Shown piece by piece: positions 43,870-55,767 of a stretch of DNA of 64,000 nucleotides. How positions within the stretch are numbered: position 1 is the stretch's first letter; each line of letters opens with the position of its first letter. Both the position numbers and the translations under genes were made by a program. The notes beneath the pieces were generated by a model. The model was not told where the DNA came from and did not search any database. It saw nothing but the letters and a program-made list of their open reading frames with translations. Origin of the DNA: Triatoma infestans. Taxonomy: Eukaryota; Arthropoda; Insecta; Hemiptera; Reduviidae. The stretch lies in contig JAAEAF010001543.1 in the NCBI GenBank assembly GCA_011037195.1, positions 124,001 through 188,000 on the forward strand, read 5' to 3'.

Positions 43870-44270
43870 TCTACTTTCTCATTCCTGGTAAGACGGAAGT
43901 ATTGGGATTGTGTCAAATATTCGAAATTGAATTTTCATCGGAAATACATTTTTTTGAGGTCCTTTGAATATGAAAAAAGTGTTTTTTTAGCGAATGGTCT
44001 ATAAACGTGAATCTCAACAACGAAATGTTGCAGGGAGCTTAAATTTAGTATTCCATTTAGGTACTACCATCGCATTTTACTTGAAGGTTTCAGTAAAATA
44101 CTACTTACTGTTTTTTTTTTCAATTTTTTGCGATTTTCTCTATAACAGTCCCAACGATTTTTTTTAATCTTTGTATATTATCTATCCAAGTAAATGCCTA
44201 TCACTTTTATTTGAAATATTTTTCTATAAAAATTGCTTTTGAATGATTTTCTGCGGAAACTGTATAGACT
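43870..44270 (+). mobile_element. Helentron-like copy, 5' part
   Basis: ACTTTCTCATTCCTGGTAAG, then GACGGAAGTATTGGGATTGT, GTCAAATATTCGAAATTG and TTTTTTGAGGTCC follow the family 5' end; later TTGCGATTTTCTC and ACGATTTTTTT. The 3' end is not seen. Confidence 0.6.
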
Positions 44271-44389
44271 TTACATTTCAAATGATAAATTTGTCTGTGT
44301 AACCATGCATACAACTTCTACCTGCCAGCCAGTATATTATATACCAGTATGCTAGTAACTATGTGTATACCATTATGCTAGTTACTATA

Positions 44390-44882
44390 CAGGGTATCCC
44401 AAGGTAAATGGATAACGACTTTTTCTCGGAAACTAAGATAGCTAGAAAAAAAGACTAAAAAATACGTGTCCCCGTAGTTTTTTGTTAGAAAACCAAATTT
44501 AATTTGCAAATTTGTTTTGGTGCTTCCAGAAGCGATATATAGGCACCAACTTCATTTTTTCAAATGGGGCGGTGTGGTTTTTATTTAAGAAATAGATTCC
44601 TCTATTTTTTGTAAGAAAAATTTATTTGTACGGTTTTTTTCTGTGAGCGATATTTTACAAGTTATGAATGAAAACATGATTCCTATAAGAAATTTCAAAA
44701 TGATATAACGGTTTTTTGATTGAATAAGAAGAAAAGTACTATTTTATTATAAATTTCACTCCTCATTAATTACAGGTCTTGCTCGAACTGGCCCCCACCA
44801 TTAGAGATGTATTTCTTTGGTCGTAAGGTACAATTGGCAGGAAAAAGCATTTGTATGCATCTCTAATGGTGGGTGCCAGTTT
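44390..44882 (-). mobile_element. 3' end of a mariner/Tc-type transposon
   Basis: A terminus ACAGGGTATCCCAAGG at 44393 resembles the CAGGGT start of the element at 28152. On the minus strand 44815-44775 encodes ISNGGGQFEQDL and a stop, the typical C-terminal end of this transposase family. An inverted copy of those codons (CATCTCTAATGGTGGGTGCC, plus strand) lies at 44859-44878, so this end is also partly inverted-duplicated. No catalytic region remains. Confidence 0.6.
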
Positions 44883-47800
44883 TATTAACTTTTAAATTAA
44901 TTGCTGTACTAATTTTTTTAATTTTTTTTTTTTCAGGTAATCTAAATTTTATCGTATTTTTTTAAGAGATTATTGGCGAAGAATCATTCATTCTTAAGGT
45001 AAGAAACCTTTTTATTTATTGATTAAATCAAATTTCCTGCTAAATTTTTTATTCAGTTGGTTGTAATACCTTACTCACAGCAAAAATGAAGAGATCCATG
45101 CTTATAGTGATGTCGATAACTTGTTAATCCTCATTTGGAAACCATACTTCTGATCTTTCAATCTGTAAAGACTTTTTTAATTTTCTACGTTTACAAAGTC
45201 TAGTGAAATCAAAAAAAGTTTAAAAATATTTAACCAATGATGAATTAGAGGAATGAGGATTCTTTGCTTTTCTATAAAGGGTGGATAATCAGCATGCTTT
45301 ATTTTCGTAATTGTCCATAGACATAGAAGCATCAGACATGACTTCCTATATCAGAAATGATTACAGTTTCTAGTCCAGAATTTTGATTTGTTTATTTTGT
45401 TTGAATAAGGAGTAAATAAATATAATCGCTTATTCCTTCCATTTCATCAAAATGTTGAAGTAAAATCCATATAGGAATCATAATAGGATACCTTTGTAGT
45501 ATCTATAAAGCAAATATTTTCAAGTATTTTCATTTATGATGTCACATAGCATTCCAAGTCCGCAGGGTGAAAATAAAAGTTAAAAAAATCGATTAAATAA
45601 CCAACGTTCAGACAAAAATCAGCAATTTCACTTTTGTATAGAAACCCTCCCACAACAACAAGGTCAACCTTTATTGGATATTTGTTAAGCCCCACCACAT
45701 TCTATAGAAGCTTGAGACTCAATTACTTTCTCGCCTTTGTAGCCATTCACAAGAAGGGCTTTTTTTGGCTTATAAAGTATAATACAGGACCTTGGGGAAT
45801 TTTTTTTTTATTTAACCAATAGCCTAGGGAAGTTTTCGTGAAGGCCTGACGTCCTTGCCGATTTTTCTAACTAAAACTACCTCTGTGAACTGGAAGGCCG
45901 GGATAAAGTACTTAAATCTGCCTCATTTTTAGTTTGCTGTTCTACTTCATGATTTTTTTTATTCATAGTGTTCAGTATTTAATATAAATTTAAATTTGCC
46001 TCCAACAGCGTACAATAATTTTATTTTTGGGAGGGTATTGTACTGCCTTGATAAAAATTTACTAATCTATTAGGCTGTGTCATAAATGTAGAGAAGGGGT
46101 AACCTATGCATTCTTCCTCTCAGTCGCTCGCCATTTTAAGCTCGACGGAGTAAGTCATTATGCAACACTCTCTTGAATAGGTCGCAGTGTAATACCTATA
46201 TAATTCATGCCAGTTCGATTGCCCTTAATGGTGAAAACCCAAGTTTGTTATTTACTTCTGGTTTTCCTGGGTAGTGTTAATAAACTGGTCCTTTTGTCGG
46301 CTTAGCGGCTCGGTTCTCTCGGGCCTGAAATCATGAGCTCATTGTGGTGGTTTCTTCCGGTTGGTTTCCTGCCGTGTAGCTTCTGGGAGCCCATTTAATT
46401 ATTGTCTACAATCATCAGCCATGTAGCAGGGTATTGGTCAAGACTCAAGAGTTGGGATGCACATACGAATTATTTCCTTATTCCTATTTTTTTCTCTCCC
46501 CTATTCCCCGGTATAGGCTAAGGACATATGGGTCTTCCAACACTGGCAACAAGGATTCTGCGTTTCAAGGTAAGCGCCATTCCTGTGTGAAAGTGATAAT
46601 AAATCATATTTGCTACCCACTTTTCTACGTTCATACAATGGATGTATTAGGTGGAGAGAATTTAGGTCTGGTTGATGATATAAGAAGAAGACTTGGTTAA
46701 CACTGGTTAACTAATATATTAATTTAGAGACACAGACTGCCTAGACTTTACAATAGAGAAATGTTTTAAGGTAGAGTGATATGAAAATGACACTCTATAT
46801 ATATGTCTGAAAATTTCACAGCATTTACTCTGATTGTCAAAAACTTTGATTTGGTCCATAAGTAGCCCCAGATACATATTCCCTGACCAACAAATTCGCA
46901 TATATGATAGTTTTTCGTACATAATGTAATGTTGTTTCATTTTGCGAGAACCAATAGCAGAATTTATGGAGCGCCTCTATCTTGGTTCTCTAATTGCATG
47001 GTACTCCATTGTTTAACGAAACAAGAATATGCTCTGAATAAATGTTTCTCCACTTTCTTACATTGACAAAAGACATCAAAACGACATTGCATGTTAAATA
47101 AATTTTAACGTTAAAAAAAATACAAACTTCACCTCTGTTTTTCAAGATACAAATAGCTGATCAACCAACACCCTCGCAATCTTGTCTAAAGTTTTGTTAT
47201 GGCAGCTGGTTGTTACAGTAATTTCACCAATCGTTTTTTTAATCAGACTTCAACGGTTATATTGGAAAGAGGAGGAGTTTTCTGCATTATGCGATGGTTT
47301 TTCCTTTTCCCATTAGTTGAAGAATCACAACATCACACATTGCCGTTCACACTGCCACCAGAAGGTGCAGGGGTTGGAAATCCGTAGACCCAGAGTCCAG
47401 ACCGGTAGCTTCATACGTTCTATTGTTTGTTGTATAGATAGATAATGTGTCATTGTTTAAAGAAACTAAATTTCTGTAACCTGTTGACATCGCCCAAATC
47501 ATCGACCGTTTAGGGAGTTTAGCGGTTTATATGTGATTGTAATTAAAACAAAACCACCAGTTTGAAAAATAATTATTACATAAAATAGAAACATATAAAT
47601 ATGCACTAGCAGTATACATGACTAAAATATTATTTTAATAAATCAACATTGTAATAAAGAAACAAAATATCAACTGTAATTCAATTATTTAATTAATGTA
47701 ACCTGTAGCAACATTAGATTTACAAAAATTGGCTAGTTTTTACCAGTTCTGACCATTTAAGTATTCAACACCTTTATCCCCTGATAAAAAAGACCTTATT

Positions 47801-47885
47801 TCAGTATTTAAGTTTTAATTCTGTAAAATTGAATAAACATCAATGTAATGGTATGTATCATCATTTTCTTTGCTGTTATTATAGT
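44883..47885. other. Non-coding stretch
   Basis: AATAGGTCGCAGTGTAAT near 46173 resembles the end of repeat R3. A moderately GC-richer part lies at 46080-46420. The frames at 45634, 46434 and 47199 have no recognisable domain. Confidence 0.35.
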
Positions 47886-47889
47886 GAAC

Positions 47890-48062
47890 AGACCAGGCCG
47901 ACTACTTAACGTCCAACTACTGTGGGGTGGAAGCACTTACTTTAATTGGCATTGTTTAAACGAGTATAAAATTTAGAAGTTATACGCGAGATTCGAACTA
48001 GGGTCCTTCCAGTTACAAGTCCAAGCTCATAACCACTACATCAGCACTTCTTCATTCAGTGG
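47890..48062 (-). mobile_element. tRNA(Thr)-like SINE or tRNA pseudogene
   Basis: Minus strand: GATGTAGTGGTTATGAGC (A box), ACTTGTAACT (anticodon region, TGT), AGTTCGAATCTC (B box). A unique tail follows, running past CCACCCCACAG to about 47890. The anticodon stem is not intact, so a functional tRNA is unlikely. Confidence 0.5.
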
Positions 48063-48480
48063 AATTAATGTCGACTAGCTGTATCTTCGATATGCTTAGT
48101 TTCATACAAAACATGTGACCGATGTTTTGAACCATTTAATATGTACCATTATGAAATTTCATTTTAGTTATAAATAAAATTATTGAATGTGATTTGTTTT
48201 CATAAAAAAGAAAGTGATAATATTTCTTCCATTGTGCAAGTTAAATTCAAAATTCCATCTTTAATAATACGTAGTTGATTATGATTAAAACACGTATAAA
48301 GTCTTTTAAAAAATATTGAGATAAAATTCTCATATTCTGGTATAACATACCACATATGTGGTTTTGAAAAAACGTGCTTAGGTAGAAATTCCAGTTCATT
48401 TAAAAAGAAATCTGCCATTTTGAATTTACAACATTATTTGAAATATAGCTTGGTAATGGCATAGATGTAGTGGGGAAAAA
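48063..48480. other. AT-rich non-coding stretch
   Basis: No recognised feature. Confidence 0.35.
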
Positions 48481-49080
48481 AAAGTAATATAAATACGTGA
48501 CTCTGTGTGTGTATGGTGTGATGTATGTGCGTATGTATGGCTTATAGTGCGATGTTGATGAGTGGAGTAAAATGAGGGAGGTATTGTTAGGAGCAAAAAC
48601 TGTGGCACTCTCATTCGTGATATATGTATCCGTGGAAGCTGTCTAATGAGCGGGGAATGTAGGGCGAACGAACAGTGGCCGCACACTGAGAGCATCATTC
48701 CCCTCGGGGGTTGTTTTATCGCTGCCAACGCCAACAGGCGGATAGACAGAGATAGTGAGAACATTGTTTAGAGGGGAGGAATGGTAAAAGAGAGAGAGAT
48801 AGAGAGAAAATGGTTTTGAGTTGGTTTGGTGTACAGAGCGGCGGTGCAATAGTTGGCAGTTTCTCTTAACACGCAGCACTGTTCTCTAGGTGGTCGACAA
48901 CCGGTTTAATTAAAACTTGTGTGAATGGCGGCTTCGCTCTTCAACGTGCCCGCTTTCCTTTCACACGCATACCCACCTACCTCACTTTTCCTTTCTGAGT
49001 TAAGCTAGGGCACCCTTCTTGTGTTGGTCGGTTGTATCATAGTGAGGGTTTGGGATCCCAACTGCAATTCCCTTGTTAAC
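48481..49080. other. Elevated-GC segment with CpGs and GA repeats
   Basis: GC is clearly above the background, with GAGAGAGAGA near 48790-48805 and clustered CpGs at 48640-48960. Open frames (48426-48764, 48643-48879, both minus) show no known domain. It may be a regulatory island or first exon of a gene extending out of recognisable range. Unproven. Confidence 0.25.
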
Positions 49081-50099
49081 TTGCCACCTCCAGATGCTGA
49101 AGGTTTTTATTTCCAATAGTCCAATTGGTAGATAGTGTTAGTATCAAACCTTTAAGGATCCTTACTGGCAAGGGAAGGAACAAGAATATTTGCCATTGTT
49201 TGGGGAGGGGGATGGCCAGCGAATGTTAGGAAATTCATTTAAATTCTTTTAGTAAACAACTACTGGTTAGACGTTAATTCTAAATAGAAAGCTAAATAAA
49301 GTACTGATGATGGAAAGAGAGAGAATGTGCGAGAGTGATAAACTGATAAACCTAACAGAATTGACTGGCTGGGAGGCTCCAATGGACGTCTAATAGGCCT
49401 TGGAAAGCCCATCACTACTATGCTAACCCACAAAATTCATTAATCAATCTCCCCTTCCATTTCTCTTCAACTGTTTGAAATAGTTAGTGGGAAAAAACAA
49501 TTGTATTAATTGACAAGTTGAATTAAACACCTAAAGAGTGTAGAGTAGGCTTTGAGAATGAAGTTTACTACTAACACACTGGGGGCTGATAGACTAGTGC
49601 GGCCAATTACATTAAAGCATAGAGAGAACTTGGTAGTGAAATAATCCAGAAGAGATAAGGCGCCGTTTCAAGCACCCCCCAATTGATGGACTCTTCCATT
49701 TGTTTGCTAAAAGCAGCCAGTGTTTTTTTTAGATTTGAATAACTTTTTTTCTAATTTTTTTTATTTGTACATTTTACCACTTCTGAATACCACCACGTAG
49801 TCTTTTTGCTTGTATTTTCAACACCTGGAATACTTTAGTGGTTTTCCCTTTTCAACCTTTTCTCCCATTCATCCATTTTCTTCGTAAGATACATTTCCAG
49901 AGAATATAATCACATAATGCTTTTTCATTTTGTCACCATAATATATTTTATTTTATTATAAGCTATTTTTTCACTAAAATTCTGTTTTTATCATTTTTCA
50001 TTACTTTATCCCTTCACTATTATTAATTTTCTTAACATAATCAACTTCAAAGTCATTTCCGATACCGTGATATTCTTTTATACCTTTAAATTTGAAATG
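49081..50099. other. Non-coding stretch
   Basis: No recognised gene or element. Confidence 0.35.
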
Positions 50100-50445
50100 A
50101 TTGGATCTAGAGATGCTTGTAATTATGTGTGAACAGCCCTGCATCATTTTGTAGTCATCTACAGGATTTCAGATGTTCGCTTATTTCTCAGGATGTTTTG
50201 TGAACCTTTCACAATGTCACGAAAACTGCAAAAATAATTTATTCAGTAATCAGAGAAAACGTTTTGTTTGTTGAAGTTTGCCCGATTGTTTTGAGAGCTT
50301 TTTGCGATTTTTCGTTTATCGTATTTCTCTGCAGTTAGATTTTGCCTAGTGATTGTGAGATAACGGAACACAATCAAGATTATGCGGAAGATAGATGATC
50401 ACGAAATCATCACAAAATGAAGCACCATCAAGAAATAAAATAAAC
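50100..50445. mobile_element. Degraded fold-back element of the hammerhead-bearing family (copy 3)
   Basis: The left part has TGCATCATTTTGTAGTCATC then CAGATGTTCGC and CTCAGGATG, in the order of the left arm at 34150-34203. The right part at 50385-50430 has GATGATCACGA and CACAAAATGAAGCACC, in the order of the right arm. The ribozyme core is destroyed. The loop is much longer than in the other copies. Confidence 0.5.
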
Positions 50446-50489
50446 ACTGAAACCTTATATTTAAATCAGATTAACTCAGATTTAACTAT

Positions 50490-50880
50490 TTTTTTTCTTT
50501 TCGTAATCTCTTATGTAAGACGAAGTCTTACGTTCATATAACTTCCCGAGTTTAAAAAAAACAAAACATGTTTTTTCAACATTTCTGTTAATGCAATATG
50601 GCTATACTCACAAAACTAATTACATAGCTTCAAACATGAATTTTTTTTATTAAATTTTTAGTTTCCTTCACTTTATGTAGATTGCGGGAGCTCTAATTCA
50701 TCGAAATGACCGTTTCACAGAATTAATTCTCTCATATAAACATTTCCCTGAAAACGAATCAAATAAATGTGATGTGTATAGAACTAATACTCCAAATTTA
50801 ATGAAAATTCATTATTGCGGGACACTTTAAATTGAAAATGATGAAATGAAAGTAGAAAGTGGCAGTTTTCTAATTGGCCA
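50490..50880 (+). mobile_element. Diverged Helentron-like copy
   Basis: TCTCTTATGTAAGACGAAG at the start resembles the 5' hairpin of the family; ACATTTCCCTGAAAACGAAT and CCAAATTTAATGAAAATTC match the internal unit and 3' part. No clean 3' terminus. Confidence 0.4.
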
Positions 50881-51107
50881 AACACCGATTATGAAAGTAA
50901 CACTTTCGGTTGATGAATATTGCCTGGAACCTTTGACATATTAGTCGGGGATAAAAAATATCCGACATTTTATTCCATAGTAGCGTGATTACGATTGTTA
51001 GCAATTTATAAATTGTTGTAGATCCCTAAAAATATATTTGTCCTAACACAATCACGCTAATAAATACCCGCACACTAAGAAGATCATTCACGCTGTATTT
51101 TAAAATC
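50881..51107. other. Spacer
   Basis: TAATAAATACCCGCACACTA at 51058 resembles words at 51395, 53835 and 54277 (old dispersed repeat). Confidence 0.3.
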
Positions 51108-51119
51108 GTAAACTAATTT

Positions 51120-51363
51120 TTTTTTTTTTAATTTAAGGTGCGCCAACATTTAGAGTCATTGGGCGCCCGGAGTCTTCTCAGTGCACTGCCGGCCTCCTGA
51201 CAGTGTTCTCTCGTTACAAACAACACTGTCCATCACCGGACAGTGAGCTGTAGAGGCTCCTAGGAAGAAAAACTTTATGGGTAGCACAGCTGAACTCGAA
51301 CCCGGGTCCTCCGCGAGGGAGTCCAGTACGCTAATCACTTATAGCTAGCTATTCCATTTCCCT
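51120..51363 (-). mobile_element. tRNA-derived SINE, family 1 (copy 5), with target-site duplication
   Basis: Full-length copy on the minus strand. The head near 51345-51290 has the A-box region (AAGTGATTAGCGTACTGGAC) and a CCGGGTTCGAGTTC B box. The body ends CGCACCTTAAATT and an A-tail. GTAAACTAATTT at 51108-51119 and 51364-51375 is a 12-bp target-site duplication that fixes both ends. Length 244 bp. Confidence 0.92.
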
Positions 51364-51375
51364 GTAAACTAATTT

Positions 51376-52000
51376 ATCCATTCATCACATACTCACCAAT
51401 AAATACCATCATCCTAATAAGTACATGCACACTAACAGTCATTTACTCTGAATTCTTAAACTAATTGGTGGGGTGGAGTACTCGATATTCCTCGCACCAA
51501 AATTAAAATCAATTTCTCTCAAAATGAAGAAACGTTGTTTCTTGTGAGATTATTTCTTCTCTGTTTTTTAAGTGTGAGTACCTTTGTAAACTCAAATACA
51601 GTTTCCACAATCACTTATGTGGTAGCATTGAAATACTTATATAATAAAAAGTGTTATCCAATTGAGGCTTTCAGACATTTGACATTGTTCTATTCGGGGA
51701 GCTCTCTAATTAATTTTATCTAAATATTCCTTATGTGAGCCGTTACTTGCGAAAACGACTCATGTTGCGAGATATATTCTTTTGATATCCCAGTTTTCCA
51801 TACCAGAGCTTTTTTTCCAATTTTAAGAATACTTAATTTGTAAAAATTAGTCCTGTTTTCTCTGAGGTATATTCATTTTGCCATTCCTTAAGTAAGGAGC
51901 ATTAATTCTCTATATACAATCAATGAAAGGAACTTTTGTATTTTAACTATTTCGCCTTCAATAAATAAATTCTTTAGTTTTAGAATATTACACTAAAATA
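51376..52000. repeat. Old dispersed repeat and non-coding stretch
   Basis: 51385-51505 (CCAATAAATACC, CACACTAACAGTCATT, AGTACTCGATATTCC) shares ordered words with 54268-54405. The 62-codon frame at 51535-51723 begins like a signal peptide but has no other support. Confidence 0.35.
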
Positions 52001-54260
52001 AAAATGGAAAATCTTAAAAAAATGAAATTTATGACCGGAAGTACTTAAAATATTGTATAGTTTTTATTTTCTTCTAGAAACTGCAGAAAAGTATTTAACG
52101 GTCTTTTCCTTGGATTTGCTATTCTTACTTTCATATTTAGGTTCATCACTTTTAATTCAGTTTTGTTTCCCCGAGGAAATTGATTTTATGTGATTCTAAA
52201 AATGGTTTTACCATTGAATTGTCATTTTACCCATTTATTATTAATACAAAATATTAGATATGAACGAATTTTGGACGATGTTTCTGTCAATATAGCATTT
52301 ATAGACTCGTTAAATACAAAAATTGGTAACTGAAGTAATATATAGGTTATTTTACTGAAAGAGTATTACAAAGAGAAAAATCATTTGATTTCGTTTCTTT
52401 TTAGTTTCTCTCAATCATTGTTTATTCACTGACATGTTAATATTAAAATTTCCAAATTTATTTATCCATCAGGACAATCCATAATTTTCATACAGTTAGA
52501 TATGATAGTTGGCTTTTTTTACAACTATCTGAAGAAAAACGACTTTTTTTTTTCTCTTTCCAGCTTTAAGAAGTCTGCAAAGTTTTATTCTCCTGAAGTT
52601 TTAGTTTAGCGGGGCAAACTGGTTAAAGCTAACTCTCGTTTTTCCAGATAGAATAAACTAACACATTAAACTACGTAAAGTTGGAAAAATCTTTCTATTT
52701 CTCTTAAAAAACTCTTAAGCATTCATTGTTTTCTTGTTTTTCCTAGACTATTAATTATCATTTAATTTTAAACATTACTGTATTTTTTTTTTCTATTTTT
52801 TTTTATAATTTACAACATATTCGAATTCGAATCTTCATATAAAACTGTTACATTTTTTTTTTTTAAGGGGAACGAAAGGTTTCTGCTTTTTATTTTTGCT
52901 TTGTTCAGCAGTAACCATATACAAAGCCTCTTGAGTTGATTATTTCCAGCATTTGCTGATATCACGCTAATGGCCATAATGTTTTGCAATCGTTTGCATA
53001 TTGATCTATTGTTTAGAATTTCTGTGGGAATGGATAGTTAAAGGTAAACCCTTTTTATAAATAAAAAATTATAATGTAACAAAAATGATGTCACTCATTA
53101 AAATGACGTATTCTTTTAAATTATATCGTAACTGTTGAAAGAAAAAGTAAAGTGTCTGATTTTTCAATATTCAATGTTTCATTTCTAAAATGTGCATCAC
53201 ACTTTGGAAAATGCACATTTTTTGTTTCGTTATTATTATTGTTTTTGCCATTGAAGAGTACATTTATTTTAAAATTCCGCTCTTTAAATTTTCCGCTTAA
53301 AACGGCGCTGTTCCTATCCAAATTTTTTGCAGTATTTCAGATAATGTACTCTATAAATATTCCTTTACTCCATAATAACTAAAAACTATATACGTACATA
53401 TGATGGAGGTACTTTTACATAATATTTTTATACTTCTATCAAAATAATATATTTTCTAAGGTACATTTATACTGTTTCTAGCCTAATTCTCAATCATATT
53501 TCAGGATAATGTACACTCATAGGGCTGTTGTTATAGAGAACTACCGTTCCTTTTAGTTCACACAGACATAATTAGTAGCCTTACTATCGCAGGCAGACAA
53601 CTGTTAGCTGCTTTTAGAGTAGTAAAAATTAAATTTTGATCTTTAAATATAATTTAGCATTATTTATAGCTTGTGTTAGTGTTACGAAATACGTTTAAAT
53701 CGTCAGTTGGCTGAAAAATAAAAACCAATGCCATTTACAAAAAATTAAAAGTACTTTTATAAACTGCCTTTCTCGGGTGAAATTCTAACCAAAATCTTGA
53801 TATTAGCTTCATTGATGTTAATTAAAGCATTCACTCCAATAAATACATTCTCACATCATTCATATTTTGGGTAAGTAAGTCTTAGAGTTTATACTTTGGG
53901 TATTCATGCCTCCCAGTCATTTACCTTTTTATTTCATCTCAGTCACTCGAACTAAGGATGGCACTTGTTGAATGTATTTGACATTCTTTCCAAATACGTT
54001 GCACAGTAGGCATGGTCCCTTAGGATTTCAACTATACACATGTCAGTCTTGTCATTCGAAGAGGGATCTGGGGAATTGTTTTGTCCCTTACCTGCTTCAG
54101 ATCTTTATTTTTAAAAAACATGTAAGTTTTTACTTTTACTATGTATATGCATATCCAAATATATATATATAATATATCTAATATGATTGAAATGAATTAC
54201 TGATTCCAATTAAGTATATAATGTTACAGAGGAACTACATACTCTACAAATAATTTCGCA
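52001..54260. other. AT-rich non-coding stretch
   Basis: ATGACCGGAAGTACTTAAA near 52030 may be a scrap of the Helentron-like internal unit. No gene recognised. Confidence 0.35.
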
Positions 54261-54264
54261 TGTA

Positions 54265-54410
54265 ATACATTCAGCCAAATAAATACCTTCACACTAGACA
54301 TTCGATTACATATTCACTTAGCATAATGAATAAAGTAGTCCATATTTGTCTTCCTCTTAACAAAACTAAAATAATTTCCTGATGTGAAGTAGATACTCGA
54401 TATTTCTTTA
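54265..54410 (+). repeat. Old dispersed repeat, second copy
   Basis: CCAAATAAATACCTTCACAC, ACATTCGATTACATATTCAC and AGATACTCGATATTTC align in order with 51385-51505. Class unknown. Confidence 0.35.
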
Positions 54411-55767
54411 ACCTAACGCAACAGTTAGCTTAAATATTTACTACATACATAAATATATTTTATATAAGTAAATAACCTGTTTAAAAGTGAATATAGGCAA
54501 TAAAGACAAATCTAATGCGATCTACTAATCGATTGTTGCCGTCTTGAATGTCAGTGTTTTTTTACGTAATGTAGTTGCCTCTAAAGTATGTCTCTAAAGT
54601 CTGTAAGAATAAATGTATGAGTTGTGTGGAAATATCAATTTGGCAAATTAAATTGTTCGGCATATTGCTAAATAAAATTAATTTCTTATAATACAAATCG
54701 GCAACGACGTATAAAATTTATTGGTTGTATAAATAGTTGGTTAAAACATCTTGGTCATTTTTTTTATTCGTTATTTATTTATTTATTTATTTATGAGTTT
54801 AACTTGCTTTTTATGTAGATATAAATATATATTGTATGTATAATATACTCGTATAATAAAATTAATTTAAATGAATGTACAACTTTTTTCTTCTTTTTTT
54901 TTTTTTTTTGTGAGAGACCGACAGATATTTTGATTAGTTAATTTGTAACTTTATCTTGTTTGAAAACATTTCATGTCATTAGTTATATAATATTTTTGAA
55001 TATTAAAAACAAAAATTCAATAGGTTTTTATTTTTAATATAGCGATATATAGATTGGAGGATGTGGAAGGGCCTCACACAAGGATAAATGTATCGAATTG
55101 CCCGCGGGGCCTGTAAGTGTAACTGGCCAGTTTACTACTTCCCTCACACTCTATCACTCCCTCTCTTTCTGTATGTGTGTGGCTGTGACTGTAATTTATT
55201 GTGAAACTGTTCCTGTTGTTCTACTGTTGTAATAGTATACTTTAGTAGTTAGTGGTTTTTGGGTTGTTTAGTTTGCGGTTTTATAGCAATACTAGACCAA
55301 ACATCAATTTTGATATAAATACTTAATTTAATAATAAATAAATGAACTAAATAGAAATTTGAGTGAAAGGGATTTAATTAATGATGCTTTTATTTAATTT
55401 TTGAACAGTTTGATATTTAATATTAGTGATTAGTTTGCCTTACCGCCTAATCTATCTACGGCTCTACTTTGAAATACAAAACTATTAATAAAGGATTGAT
55501 ATTTTATAAATGGGCAGTTATTGAGTCCACAGTCCAGTGACGGATTATAGGAGAGACAATAATTGTCTTGGCCCGTAATAATCAAGGGCTCGCAATTAAC
55601 TGATATACGTTATACTTAAATATTTTAGTTTTCTGTATTTAATATTGTCATAATCTGAAGAGGCCGGAGTCTTTTATTTTCCCTTAAACCCTGAGCGACA
55701 TCATTAAATTTTGTTAAATATAATGAACTTCTTCTTAAGGTAAACAGTAAATCAAATTGGTTAAAAA
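54411..55767. other. AT-rich non-coding stretch
   Basis: TTTA repeats at 54773-54793. A short higher-GC patch at 55070-55200. No gene recognised. Confidence 0.35.

Noticed and set aside
51535..51723. 62-codon frame with a signal-peptide-like start (MFLVRLFLLCFLSVS)
   Set aside because: No further domain, AT-rich hydrophobic bias explains the start, and no splice or homology support is visible.
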